From NCBI GenBank assembly GCA_000149265.1, contig CH002026.1, forward strand, positions 133,898 to 197,897: a stretch of DNA of 64,000 nt, in the 5' to 3' direction. This document shows, piece by piece, positions 54,684 through 64,000 of the stretch. The notes under the pieces are model-generated. The model worked only from the letters and a program-made list of their open reading frames with translations, had not been told where the DNA came from and made no database searches. A program made the position numbers and the translations under genes. Numbering within the stretch: the stretch's first letter is position 1; each line of letters begins with the position of its first letter. Source of the stretch: Ciona savignyi. Taxonomy: Eukaryota; Chordata; Ascidiacea; Phlebobranchia; Cionidae.

Positions 54684-56029
54684 ATAGTGACTTTTTTACA
54701 CCTGGCATTTATGAAATAAAAAACATCATAAATATCGTCATCGTGTCACTTTAGTACTCATTACATTTCGCTTTACTTGCAGTCATAAAAATGAAAATCG
54801 ACGGTCATAATATCGAGATATTTCCTTCCTAAATACATACACAAAGTTCGACGAAAAGTTACATCTCTAAGGCCAGCTTAATAACTGTATTTTTCACTGT
54901 ATAGAGGTTGTTTAGTGTGCCTTCATATCCCTAGCTAGTGCTGGGTCGAACTATCTAACGTACTTTATGTAAAGGATTTAAAGCTTTCCCGTTTTGCAAC
55001 ATTATATTGTCTGTAAACCGCGGAATATTTCTGCCTAAGTCAACTTTTGTATAACGTACACACTAATAAATTAAGGTTCATACTTTTTATAACGACAGCC
55101 CTCGTATTCATAGATCGTACACTAACTAAATACAAAATGTATAACTGAAACAATATACGCTAGAAGAGCATGCAGTAGGAGATGACTGTATGTAACAAGA
55201 AACGGAGACGTTAAATTTAATGACAGTTGATGAATCGATACGCAGAACGCCCGCATCCTGGCTTTGTATCTTATATGTGGCGACATGTATATACCCGTAG
55301 TGTAAGAAATTGTAATCTTATTTATACAACTTCTTAGATTTAAGTTTATCACGGTTTGTTAATTTAAAAAAGGTGTGTAAAAACTTGAAAAAAAAATTGT
55401 GATTTGAATCCGTATAAACCACAAATGCTCTCCATACAGACAATATTGTATATTGTGCCGCCAGCAAGTCCCGGTTTAATGTTATAGATGTGCATCGCAG
55501 TATAGCGATATGATGAGTGACTGTGCACCGCATTATACAACGCTGAATGGAACTAAATTTAATAGGGAGTGTCGGATGGGGTGTGACAAATGACGTTTTA
55601 ACAATTAATCAAACGGGATACAGTATCAATGTATGCCACTACGGGTGTGTGCTTAGTAGTATGTGGTGGTAACACAATATTAATTTAGCAGCCATCCAAT
55701 TTTCGGTTTCTTTTCAAAACTTGACAGTGTGTGAGCAAGTATTGAGTTAGTGTTATTAGGATGAGTTAGTGTTTACGGCTCAATAAGCTTCATCTCATAT
55801 AATTATCCGATTCAATTATCTTTAACTTATACCAAAGAGACTATGTTGTAGTCTCGTTCCTTATACAATTCAGCTTTTGTTACAATAGCTCTAAGATTCA
55901 ATTTGATTTGAAATGAGCGAAGACGTGTTTGATAGTTAATTTGTAAAAATTGTTATATATATATTGCCCCAGATAGAGCCGTCAACGTGTTCAAAGTTCA
56001 TTTTCCATTGCAATTGGTATTTGTGTTAC

Positions 56030-56330
56030 ATGTTTTATCTTGATACGTGTTTTGGTGCGTGCGCTGATTACTTGATGATAATCAACTCATTGACGTGTCG
56101 CATTTATCGTTCGTTATCTACCCACCAAAAACCGTTAGAGTTTACCGCCTATTTGCATTTATATGTGACCACTGCATTGTGTTTTGGTTGACTTGTGATT
56201 TTATGCTGCTTACGTCAATACAAGCATTTTATAAATATCGATGAGAGCTGCTGACTACAGGTTATCAAGACCCTGCCCAAAAGTGTAACATTTGCGAAGT
56301 CAGAAGTCTTCGCAAATGTGTAGAAGTCTT
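56030..56330 (+). repeat. direct duplication, copy 1
   Basis: About 300 bases, including GTGTTTTGGTTGACTTGTGA and ATCGATGAGAGCTGCTGACT, recur at 57095-57352, about 1.05 kb away. No gene is recognised in either copy. Confidence 0.75.
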
Positions 56331-56412
56331 TTACTTGTCCATTTTGTTTTGAACCACCGGAGGCTGCATTCTGGTGCTCGCTGGTATGAAGAGGTAATTG
56401 CCGTCAGCTAGT

Positions 56413-56522
56413 ACGGTCGTGTGGCCGAATGGGTAACGCGGCCGATACATATACCGACTCTTATACAATAAAACGGACCTGGTGACGAAACCATCATGGG
56501 TTCAAAACTTTGCTCGGTTAAA
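56413..56522 (+). repeat. SINE family 2, full length
   Basis: ACGGTCGTGTGGCCGAATGG to ATCATGGGTTCAAAACTTTG. Confidence 0.75.
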
Positions 56523-56650
56523 AAAAAGATTGCGATCAGCTAACTGCTGGAAACGCCGTGGTTATCTGAGCTTGCCGCGTGTAATTGTTTTCCGTTTCCG
56601 GCAGATGATACTTTCGCATTGTAGTTTTAAAGCTGTGCATTTGGTTTATG

Positions 56651-56935
56651 GTAGGGTGGGACATTTATGTTTATCCCCGTGAATCGGAAAGCCGAGGGTG
56701 TTAACACACGGACAATCGCCATGTCACCTCGCGCCCACCGTCGTGTTATCGGAGCTATTGCAGTTTGTTATGTTTGATTCACACGTTCTTTTAATTTAGT
56801 AGAACCCATTAATCCGGTGGGTTCAGGCAATTTCCGTTAAGTGGCTTGCCCAAGGACACAACCGACAAGCTAGCCACCAGTTTCGAACCATGCAAAAAGG
56901 CGTCGGACTTAACCACCAGACTAACCGGTCGGACG
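56651..56935 (-). repeat. SINE family 1, minus
   Basis: GTTTATCCCCGTGAATCGG, TCGCGCCCACCGTCGTGTTA, CTTGCCCAAGGACACAACC, ending at CTAACCGGTCGGAC. Confidence 0.8.
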
Positions 56936-57094
56936 GTAGCCGTGAAAATCGTGAGTGAATGAGAATCTGACAAATGTCAATGCGATAACCCTCCAACGTT
57001 TCCCAATCAGGGAAAAAAATAATAAACATACCCTTATATTTAAACAGCTGCGCTAATTACCTGTATGGCTTGAGGTGTTTTATATCCTTAACCA

Positions 57095-57352
57095 ACGAGG
57101 TTAAAATGTTACAATGTTATCTTGATGCGTGATTTTGCTGCGCGCGTTGATTAGTAATTACCTGTCGCCTTATCTGTATACTTCCCACTAAAACCGTTAG
57201 ACTTTACCGCCCATTTGCTTTTATATGTGACCACTGCTTTGTGTTTTGGTTGACTTGTCATTTTATGCTGCTTACGTGAATACAAGCATTTTATTTATAT
57301 CGATGAGAGCTGCTGACTACAGGTTATCGAGACCCTGCCCAAAAGTGTAACA
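57095..57352 (+). repeat. direct duplication, copy 2
   Basis: Diverged copy of 56030-56330, ending in the shared GAGACCCTGCCCAAAAGTG. Confidence 0.75.
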
Positions 57353-57615
57353 ACTAACACGGGAAATCGTCAGATCACCTCGCGCCTACTGTCGGGTTAC
57401 TGGAGCTATTGTAGTGTGCTGTAATTGATTCACATGTTTGTTTAGTAGAACCCATTATTCCGCTGGTTTTAGGCAATGTATGTTAAGTGCCTTGCCCAAG
57501 GAAACAACCTACTAGCTAGCGACCAGTTTCGTAGCCTAAACACTTCGGTGACGCACTAAACCACCAGACTAAACTAAAGGTGACGCACTAAACCACCAGA
57601 CTAATCTGTCGGACT
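57353..57615 (-). repeat. SINE family 1, minus, lacking its tail
   Basis: AACACGGGAAATCGTCAGA, GCCTTGCCCAAGGAAACAAC, GACGCACTAAACCACCAGAC (the last repeated twice). Confidence 0.75.
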
Positions 57616-57921
57616 AAAGTCAACCTTGTACGGTCCTGTAGCCAAATGGGTAACGCGACCGATAAGACGAACGACTGCGAAAGCTCTTGCCAAGAATGTT
57701 TTCTTTAATCAAGAGCAAAAGTCAGCGATTCGAATATCTATATTTTAAAATTGCAATATTTGGATTTTTAATTTGGTTTGCCTTTTAACGTATAAAATTA
57801 ACTAAACGAAAACTATTTTACCTGAATTACATGTTATGCTAAATTACGACATGCGTTAAATTACCACACGGCCACAGGCAGAGCTATTATAGGCGAACTT
57901 ATTTGAACCTAAATAATAACT

Positions 57922-60060
57922 AGAGAGTGTCAACCACGTGTTTAAACACCACTATTTGTAAACCACATGTCGTATGCCATACATTCATGCTATAGGGTCC
58001 CTAACCACAACTTGTATTTTATACACTGAATATGTAGTTTGTTTCTGCAAGCATAAACGCATGGGTCCCATAGTTATTATCAAACCAAACTTATTTTCCA
58101 TGTGTAGTTAAAAAAAGAATAAACGTCTTAAATTTACGAACATTTTCACCAAAAATGTTTTAAATAAAACCTACTTTTCAAGTGCTGAAGTGAAATGAAG
58201 CTAAATTGCCAAAACAGCCCGATTTAGTTTTTTATGGTTTCAGGGAATTCCCCTAGGTTTAGTAGATAAGTTTTTGTTTTTACATATGTGGGTCATGTTT
58301 TGTAACAATTCTTAAAGTTTTAATCTGATTTGTCGACTCCTTGTTGGAGATGTCAGTGCGATATGGCATGCCTGTCACAATCTCTAACATTTCACCAAAT
58401 GTGATCAAAATTAGAGCAGCCGTTCAAGCGCTATGCCCCAAAATGACAATTTATTATAAAAAAACGTTTTGGTTTTCAACGTCTCAGGGGAATTCCCCTG
58501 GATTTATTGCCCAAAATTATAGTTTCTGCATATCTAGACCATCTTCTCTTACAAATGTCAAATTTTATTGCGATTCTATTACATTTTCTGGTAGATGTCG
58601 TGGCGCCATGCAATGCGTGTTGCAATCATGATTTGAGGACAAAATCTTATTTTTTAGGGTATTTCATTAGGTAATCTTTTTTATTTGTTTTAAGTGTTAA
58701 ATCAGTCACTAATGCACTTACATTCTACCAAATCTGATTAAAATTGTAGAATCTGTTCAAGCGCTATCCCGTAAAAAGCTATTGTTTTAGAAAAAATACC
58801 GTTTTGGTTTTTAAGGTCTCAGGGGAATTTCCCTAAATTTATCACTCACAATTTTGATTTCTGCATATTCAGACCATGTTGTCTAACAAATGTCAAATTT
58901 TATTTGCGATTCCATTACTCCTTTTGGTAAATGTCGGGGTGAAATGGCATGCTTGTCACAATCCTGATTTGAGAACAAAGTCCTATTTTTTTGGGGTATT
59001 TCCCTAGGGAAGTTTTTTTTATTTTATTCACGTGTTAAATAAGTTACTAATTACTTACACTCCACCTAATCTGATTAAAATTGGAGCAGCCGTTCAAGCG
59101 CTATGCTTAAAAAAGCTAAACAAATTTAGAAAAAATACCGTTTAGGTTTTTAACGTATCAAGGGAATTCCCCTGGATTTATTACCCAAAATTTTAGTTTG
59201 TGCTTATCTAGACCATGTGGTCTAACAAATGACGAAGTTTCATTGGAATTCCATTATCCCTTTTGTTAGATGTCGGAGCCACAATCCATGCCTGTCACAG
59301 TCTTGCTTTAGAAACATATCTTCATTTTTAGGATATTTCCCTGAGTAAATATTTTGTTTCTTCTAATTGGTAACGCAGTGGCTAACACACTACTATCTTA
59401 CCAAATCTAATTAAAATTGGAGCAGCCGTTCATGCGCTATGCCCAAAAAAGCTAATTTTTTTGATAAAAAATACCGTTTTGGTTTTTCACCTCTCAGGGG
59501 AATTCCCCTAGGTATATTACCCAAAATTTTAGTTTGTGCACATCTAGATCATGTGTTTTAACAATTAACGAAGTTTCATTGGGATTCCATTATCCCTTCT
59601 GTTAGATGTCGGAGCCACAATCCTTGTCTGTCAAAATCTTGATTTAGAAACATATCTTCATTTTTAGGATATTTCCCTGAGTAAATATTTTGTTTCTTCT
59701 AATTGGTAACGCAGTGGCTAACACACTACTATCTTACCAAATCTAATTAAAATTGGAGCAGCCGTTCATGCGCTATGCCCAAAAAAGCTAATTTTTTTGA
59801 TAAAAAATACCGTTTTGGTTTTTCACCTCCCAGGGGAATTCCCCTAGGTATATTACCCAAAATTTTGGTTTCTGCACATCTAGACCATGTGATCTAACAA
59901 ACGATAAAGTTTCATTGCGATTCCATTATCCCTTCTGGTAGATGTCAGAGCCACAAATCATGCCTGTCAAGCGTTTGACAAAAAAATAAAATAAAAATAA
60001 AAAACGGACAAAAACAAAATGTGTCCCATTTTTTCAAATGGGACCCATAATTCTAACAAA
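57922..60060. repeat. satellite block 1: leader plus roughly 337-bp tandem units
   Basis: A leader (57922-58240, GAGAGTGTCAACCACGTG) is followed by tandem units each containing GGGGAATTCCCC or a one-base variant, at 58243, 58487, 58822, 59162, 59497 and 59833. After a first spacing of about 245 bases, the spacings are 335-340. Other shared words are GGAGCAGCCGTTCAAGCGCT and AAAATACCGTTTTGG. The block ends near AATGTGTCCCATTTTTTCAA. Open frames in it are short and not conserved between units. Confidence 0.9.
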
Positions 60061-60090
60061 TTATGTCATTTTTGCATTAACAGTTTTTAC

Positions 60091-60187
60091 CCGACGGTGG
60101 GCGCGAGGTGATCTGACGATTGCCCGTGTGTTAACCCCTTGGTTTTCCCATTCACGGGATAAACATTAATATTCTGTCCTATCCTAT
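60091..60187 (+). repeat. SINE family 1, 3' part only
   Basis: CCCGACGGTGGGCGCGAGGT to the TATTCTGTCCTATCCTATC tail. Confidence 0.8.
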
Positions 60188-60712
60188 CATCATTGATTAC
60201 TATGCGCCTCCGGATATGACGAATTGTATGCTTAGTCATGGTAAGAATTTTGCTGAGTAACAATGGTAGTGATGTGTTAGTACGGTTTTAGAAGCAGCAT
60301 GGGCTAGGCTGCGCGCCGGTGTTCTCTTTCAGCTGTGCAGTTATGTAATAGTAGACCAAATCTTCGTTAAATAAAATTGTTCATTGTGCATTTCCTTTCT
60401 GTTTTGTAAAAAAAATGTTTCCAATGTACCAGTTTTATTTGTTTTATTAAAAATTGCATAATTAGGTTTTCTGTTGCAGTTCTAAGCTTTAATTTGAAAT
60501 TGCCAAAATTTCAATCACAAGATTTTAAGTGACAGCCTTTTTTAGAGTTAGTTTGGAATAGAGAGAGACAAAGAGAATAATTGGTTAACCGCCTTCTACA
60601 TGTGCGCACAATCAACATTGTTTTCTAACAATGTTAAACATCACACAACGAAATATTTACTTCAGTTGTTTATTTCTTTGCAATGCTTTTACTTGTGCAT
60701 TTGTTGCTATTA
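60188..60712. other. 3' flank of the peptide gene at 60713-61782
   Basis: AT-rich, no exon seen. A minus-strand AATAAA (TTTATT at about 60670) is a likely polyadenylation signal for the peptide gene. Confidence 0.5.
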
Positions 60713-61782
60713 TTAATAATACTTGTCTTGCTCAGAGGCTGGGCTTTCGGCCTCGTCGACGTCAGGAAGTTCTAGAAATGTAAATGAGCATTTCGATAAA
60801 ATTTCTTTCGGTACCTGGGGGTGTTAAATTCACACCATTACATAAAAGTATTGTATAGTATAACACATACAAACCGTGATACTATTTGTTTTAGTTTTTT
60901 TAAAGGTAGGAAGACATAGTTTAATTTTTGTTTAACTCATTGATACATTGGATTAAAACAACGGTCCTTGGTATTGGTTTCAATCTCGTTTGGCAATCCG
61001 ACCCTCTATTATTTAGCCAACCGGTCAAAGTAACTTCGCTTTCATTATAGTTTTCTTACCCTCTTGGTCATGGCTTTCTCTGTAAAAATAATATTCTATA
61101 AGTACAGTTTTTAATATTTATTTTGGTATTTATTGATACTAATATTCATACCTTTTTGCATTTAAACTTAAATTGCCTTTAAATTGAAAACAGGCTGCTT
61201 ACAATTTTACAATTTAGTTAACGCAGGGGTTATAAGCCATTTTAGCTCCAAGAGCCAATTTTAAATATTTTTTACTAACAATTTAAATATTGCATGTTTT
61301 CTTTCCGAGATAGGATAGGATATTTATGTTTATCAATTTAATAGAACCCATTAGTCCGCTGGTTTCAGGCAATGTCCGTAAAGTGCCTTGCCCAAGGACA
61401 CAACCGAATAGCTAGCTACCAGTTTCGCACCTGCAACCTTTCGATTGAAAGGCGACGCACTTAACCGCCAGGCTAACCGGCCGGCCTGAGATAAATTAGA
61501 GATTTAACTATTAACCGTAAAGATACTGTGGTCAAGCGATATTTGCCAAAAGACTTTTTTTGGTGTCCAATTACCAACGATTAATGTGTATAAACTTGGA
61601 ACAAATCAAAAAACGTAAATCACTTACTCCTGGTCATAGTAGTGATGTCTTCGGCGCCTGTAGCAATACGAACGACGGCGCCCGTGATAATAGCGACGAC
61701 TATAGTAGTGGTAGTAAGCCTCTCCTTCGCTTACGATGAGAATCAGAGCCACAAGCAGAACGATAAGAAGTTTTCGATCCAT
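60713..61782 (-). CDS. small secreted peptide with cationic Tyr/Arg/His-rich core and acidic tail (three exons)
   Basis: Exons 61628-61782 (ATG at 61782), 61060-61079 (20-nt mini-exon) and 60713-60771 join on GTAAGT/CAG, GTAAGA/TAG borders with phases 2 and 1, giving 77 residues. Skipping the mini-exon puts TGA in frame, which supports it. MDRKLLIVLLVALILIVSEG is the signal peptide. The core runs YYHYYSRRYYHGRRRSYCYR and RRRHHYYDQ. The tail EESHDQEELPDVDEAESP and ASEQDKYY is acidic. The MDRK start, mini-exon and phases match the peptide genes at 41867 and 50641, so it is a diverged paralog. An upstream in-frame ATG at 61842 is less likely because it would bury the signal. A SINE lies in intron 1. 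Signal, cationic core and anionic tail is the layout of tunicate antimicrobial precursors; a structural extracellular role is the alternative. Confidence 0.75.
61312..61483 (-). repeat. SINE family 1, internally deleted
   Basis: GATAGGATATTTATGTTTAT jumps to AATAGAACCCATTAGTCCGC, then runs to AACCGCCAGGCTAACCGGCC. In intron 1 of the peptide gene. Confidence 0.8.
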
Positions 61783-62239
61783 GATTGAAATGATGATGAA
61801 TCGGTCATTTACCGAGCTTATTATAGCCTTCCAGTATTCCATAACTTCCGCTTACACGGATACAAAGAACTCTATTACATCCTTAGGAGCTAGAACCGAG
61901 ACTTCCAAGTTATCTTTGGAACGTTCTTGACTGTATGGTGTGGTAATGTATAACTAGGCGGTATGAGTTATTATAAATACCAGAATGCAATAATTACATT
62001 AATGAATAAAACTATAGAAATAAAAAAAAACAAAAAACAAATAAGGTTACAAAAAAAAACGATAAAAGTACAATCAGCATTAAGCAATGTAAAAGGCAAA
62101 TATTATATCATCACACTTAGTAATGAGTATAAATTTCCGTCGTTAAATATATTTCCATATTTTAGTACTGTCCCGATAGGTAATGGGCTAAAGGAATTAA
62201 AGTTTAAATGTGTGTGATTTGCGTCATATCAATTTGTCG
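61783..62239. other. upstream flank of the peptide gene
   Basis: CTATAATAAG on the minus strand near 61824 is a possible TATA element. The AT-rich open frame at 61963-62217 on the plus strand has no support and is not called a gene. Confidence 0.4.
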
Positions 62240-62336
62240 TGAATCATACACAGCACACTACAATAGCTCCGGCATCATGACGGTTGGCGCGAGGTAACCA
62301 GGGTTTAAACATGAATATCCTAACGACCTAACCTAA
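62240..62336 (+). repeat. SINE family 1, 3' part
   Basis: ATCATACACAGCACACTACA through ACATGAATATCCTAACG. Confidence 0.7.
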
Positions 62337-62379
62337 TCACAGGCTTCGAATACACAATGCGTTCGATACTACGCCCTTT

Positions 62380-62436
62380 TTGTATAGAATCGGTATATGT
62401 ATCGGTGGCGTTAACCACTCGGCCACACGACCATAC
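62380..62436 (-). repeat. SINE family 2, head only
   Basis: GTATATGTATCGGTGGCGTT then AACCACTCGGCCACACGACC is the reverse complement of the SINE head. Confidence 0.75.
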
Positions 62437-62513
62437 CAGTCTATATCTTATTCCATTGACCCTTTAAGATGGTCCTTAACCCAATTAACCTGGCGGGCGT
62501 AGAATAACTTAAG

Positions 62514-62690
62514 ATTAAGAAAGCGCTTGCGATAACCAAAGAACGCCAGGATGTTCCTCGTAAAGTCGAATCGTTGTCCGCGTTTCATTTGTTATCAGAA
62601 ATCCGATGATTGTTTTCAGGCATAGCTGAAGAGGAAGTTTTAAAACTAAGCAAGCAAGAAGTGCGTAATGAGTTCTCTCCTAGCTTGTGA
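62514..62690 (+). CDS. possible two-exon gene end, unrecognised
   Basis: Candidate exons 62514-62559 (KKALAITKERQDVP, donor CTC/GTAAAG) and 62620-62690 (acceptor TTGTTTTCAG, IAEEEVLKLSKQEVRNEFSP then SL and stop) join in frame across a 60-nt intron. The second exon is phase 1 and begins with Ile-Ala-Glu, like the last exon of peptide genes A and B (IAELLNAEKH), so it might be another family member. No signal exon was found upstream and the first acceptor is weak. Confidence 0.3.
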
Positions 62691-63053
62691 AGAAAAAGCA
62701 ATGGTGGCTTTCGAAGACGCGTTAAGCTGAGGAGGAAGTTTTCCTCTGTCTAGATTTTGGGACGCCGGCGTAAACGCCAAATTGAAAAACAATCGTTTTA
62801 TTAAACAATTTGAGAACGCGGTACATTCGTGCAGCAGTTGGTTGATATCCTGGCCTCGGTTTACGTTCACACGCGTTCAGGAAAACTTCGCTTTGGAAAA
62901 GTCCATTTCAGGATGTTGGTTCATGAATCTGAGTAAAAACAAATAGAATTTTTACCCAAAATAAATGGCAAATACGTTTTTACTATTCGGAAAAAGTATA
63001 ATCCGATATATTTTTGAATTTTTGAATATAAATCATCAAGTTAAGTGTAAACT

Positions 63054-64000
63054 AGAGAGTGTCAACCACGTGTTTAACCACCACTATTTGTAAAACACAT
63101 GTTGTATGCCATATATTCATGCTACAGGGTCCCTAACCACATTTTGTATTTTATACAATGAGTATGTAGTTTTTGTTTCTGCAAGCATAAACGCATGTGT
63201 CCCATAGTTATCAAACCAAACTTATTCTCCATGTGTAGGTAAAAAAAAGAACAATCGTGTTAGATTTACGAAGGATTTATCACAAATGTTTTAAATTAAA
63301 GCTTTTTCTTCAAGTGCTGTATTGAAATGAAGCTAAATTCCTAAAACAGCCCGATTTAGTTTTTAATAGCTTCGGGGAATTCCCCAAGTTTTGTTACTAT
63401 TTCATTATTCCTTCTGGTAGATGTCAGGGCGTCATGCCATGCCTGTCACAATCATGATTTGAGAACAAAATCTTTTTTTAGGGTATTTCCCTGGATAATT
63501 TTTTTAAATTTTTCTAATTTTTAAATTAGTAGGTAATGCACTTACATTCCACCAAATCTGAATCAGATTGAAGCAGCCGTTCAAGCGCCATGCCCAAAAA
63601 AGCTGCTTTTTTTAGAAAAAAATACCGTTTTGGTTTTTAACGTCCCAGGGGAATTCCCCTGGTTTTATCTTCTAAAATTTTGGTTTCTGCTCATCTAGAC
63701 CATGTTGTCTAACAAACACCAAAGTTTAATTGCGATTCCATTTTTCCTTCCGGTAGATGTCGGGGCGACATGGCGTGCTTGTCACAGTCTTGATTTAAAA
63801 CAAAATGTTATTTTTTAGGGTATTTCCCTAGGTAATTCTTTTATTTCTTCTAAGTGTTAAATCAGTTATTAATGCACTTACATTTCACCAAATCTAATTC
63901 AAATTGGTGCTGCCGTTCAAGCGCTATGCCCAAAAAAGCTAGTTTTTTAGAAAAAAAAATACCGTTTTGGTTTTTTAACGTCCAAGGGGAATTCCCCTGG
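63054..64000. repeat. satellite block 2, continues past the right edge
   Basis: Same leader (GAGAGTGTCAACCACGTG) and units as block 1, with GGGGAATTCCCC at 63374, 63648 and 63986 (last spacing 338). The sequence ends inside the block. Confidence 0.9.

Larger units (their letters stand above)
53207..55385. repeat. segmental duplication unit C, partial
   Basis: Fringe C and its flank match units A and B up to about 55385, after which similarity stops. It has no minisatellite or peptide copy. Confidence 0.8.

Noticed and set aside
58341-58631. Open frame within the 337-bp satellite
   Set aside because: Not kept in neighbouring units.
61624-61842. Single-exon reading of the peptide gene ending DQE at the TAA
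   Set aside because: That TAA is inside a strong GTAAGT donor; splicing to the mini-exon and last exon keeps the frame and matches the paralogs' intron phases.
18713-62436. True tRNA genes at the tRNA-like heads
   Set aside because: Many diverged copies followed by constant non-tRNA tails and poor cloverleaf integrity mark them as SINEs.

Overview
The window is animal nuclear DNA and reads as a tunicate genome, most likely Ciona. It is AT-rich with compact spliced genes and short introns. It also carries many copies of two tRNA-derived SINE families and of hAT-type MITEs that I associate with Ciona. The species call is inference from gene content and repeat style; no database was searched.

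Left part (1-30 kb): conserved housekeeping genes. The 3' six exons of beta-glucuronidase (GUSB, plus, 482-5472) come first; its N-terminus lies off the left edge. On the minus strand follow the first eight exons of the centriole protein CEP135 (18449 down to 6475). Its 7.2-kb fifth intron holds a same-strand, apparently intronless gene I do not recognise (13871 down to 12300), whose reading frame is broken by one in-frame TGA. A single-exon YLPM1 (22092-25391, plus) and the four-exon signal peptidase subunit SPCS3 (28772 down to 25841, minus) lie tail to tail.

Middle part (30.5-55.4 kb): a lineage-specific tandem segmental duplication. Three intronless Fringe-like glycosyltransferase genes (30558-31526, 44046-45014, 53207-54175, all minus) alternate with two copies of a tiny three-exon secreted-peptide gene (41867-42428 and 50641-51147, plus). 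Each peptide gene sits just downstream of a 26-bp minisatellite. The first minisatellite was split by a non-autonomous LTR retrotransposon with matching 4-bp target duplications. The third Fringe copy has a nonsense codon at residue 205. Different MITEs sit in the different units, and the paralogous units supply empty sites that define their ends.

Right part (55.4-64 kb): SINE-rich DNA and two blocks of a roughly 337-bp satellite in which nearly every unit carries a palindrome matching a kappaB site. Between the blocks lies a diverged third member of the peptide family (61782 down to 60713, minus). It has the same MDRK signal start, a 20-nt mini-exon and the same intron phases. Its product has a Tyr/Arg/His-rich cationic core and an acidic tail, a layout seen in tunicate antimicrobial peptide precursors. 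This previously unannotated peptide family, embedded in an expanding Fringe/minisatellite array, is the most interesting thing in the window.
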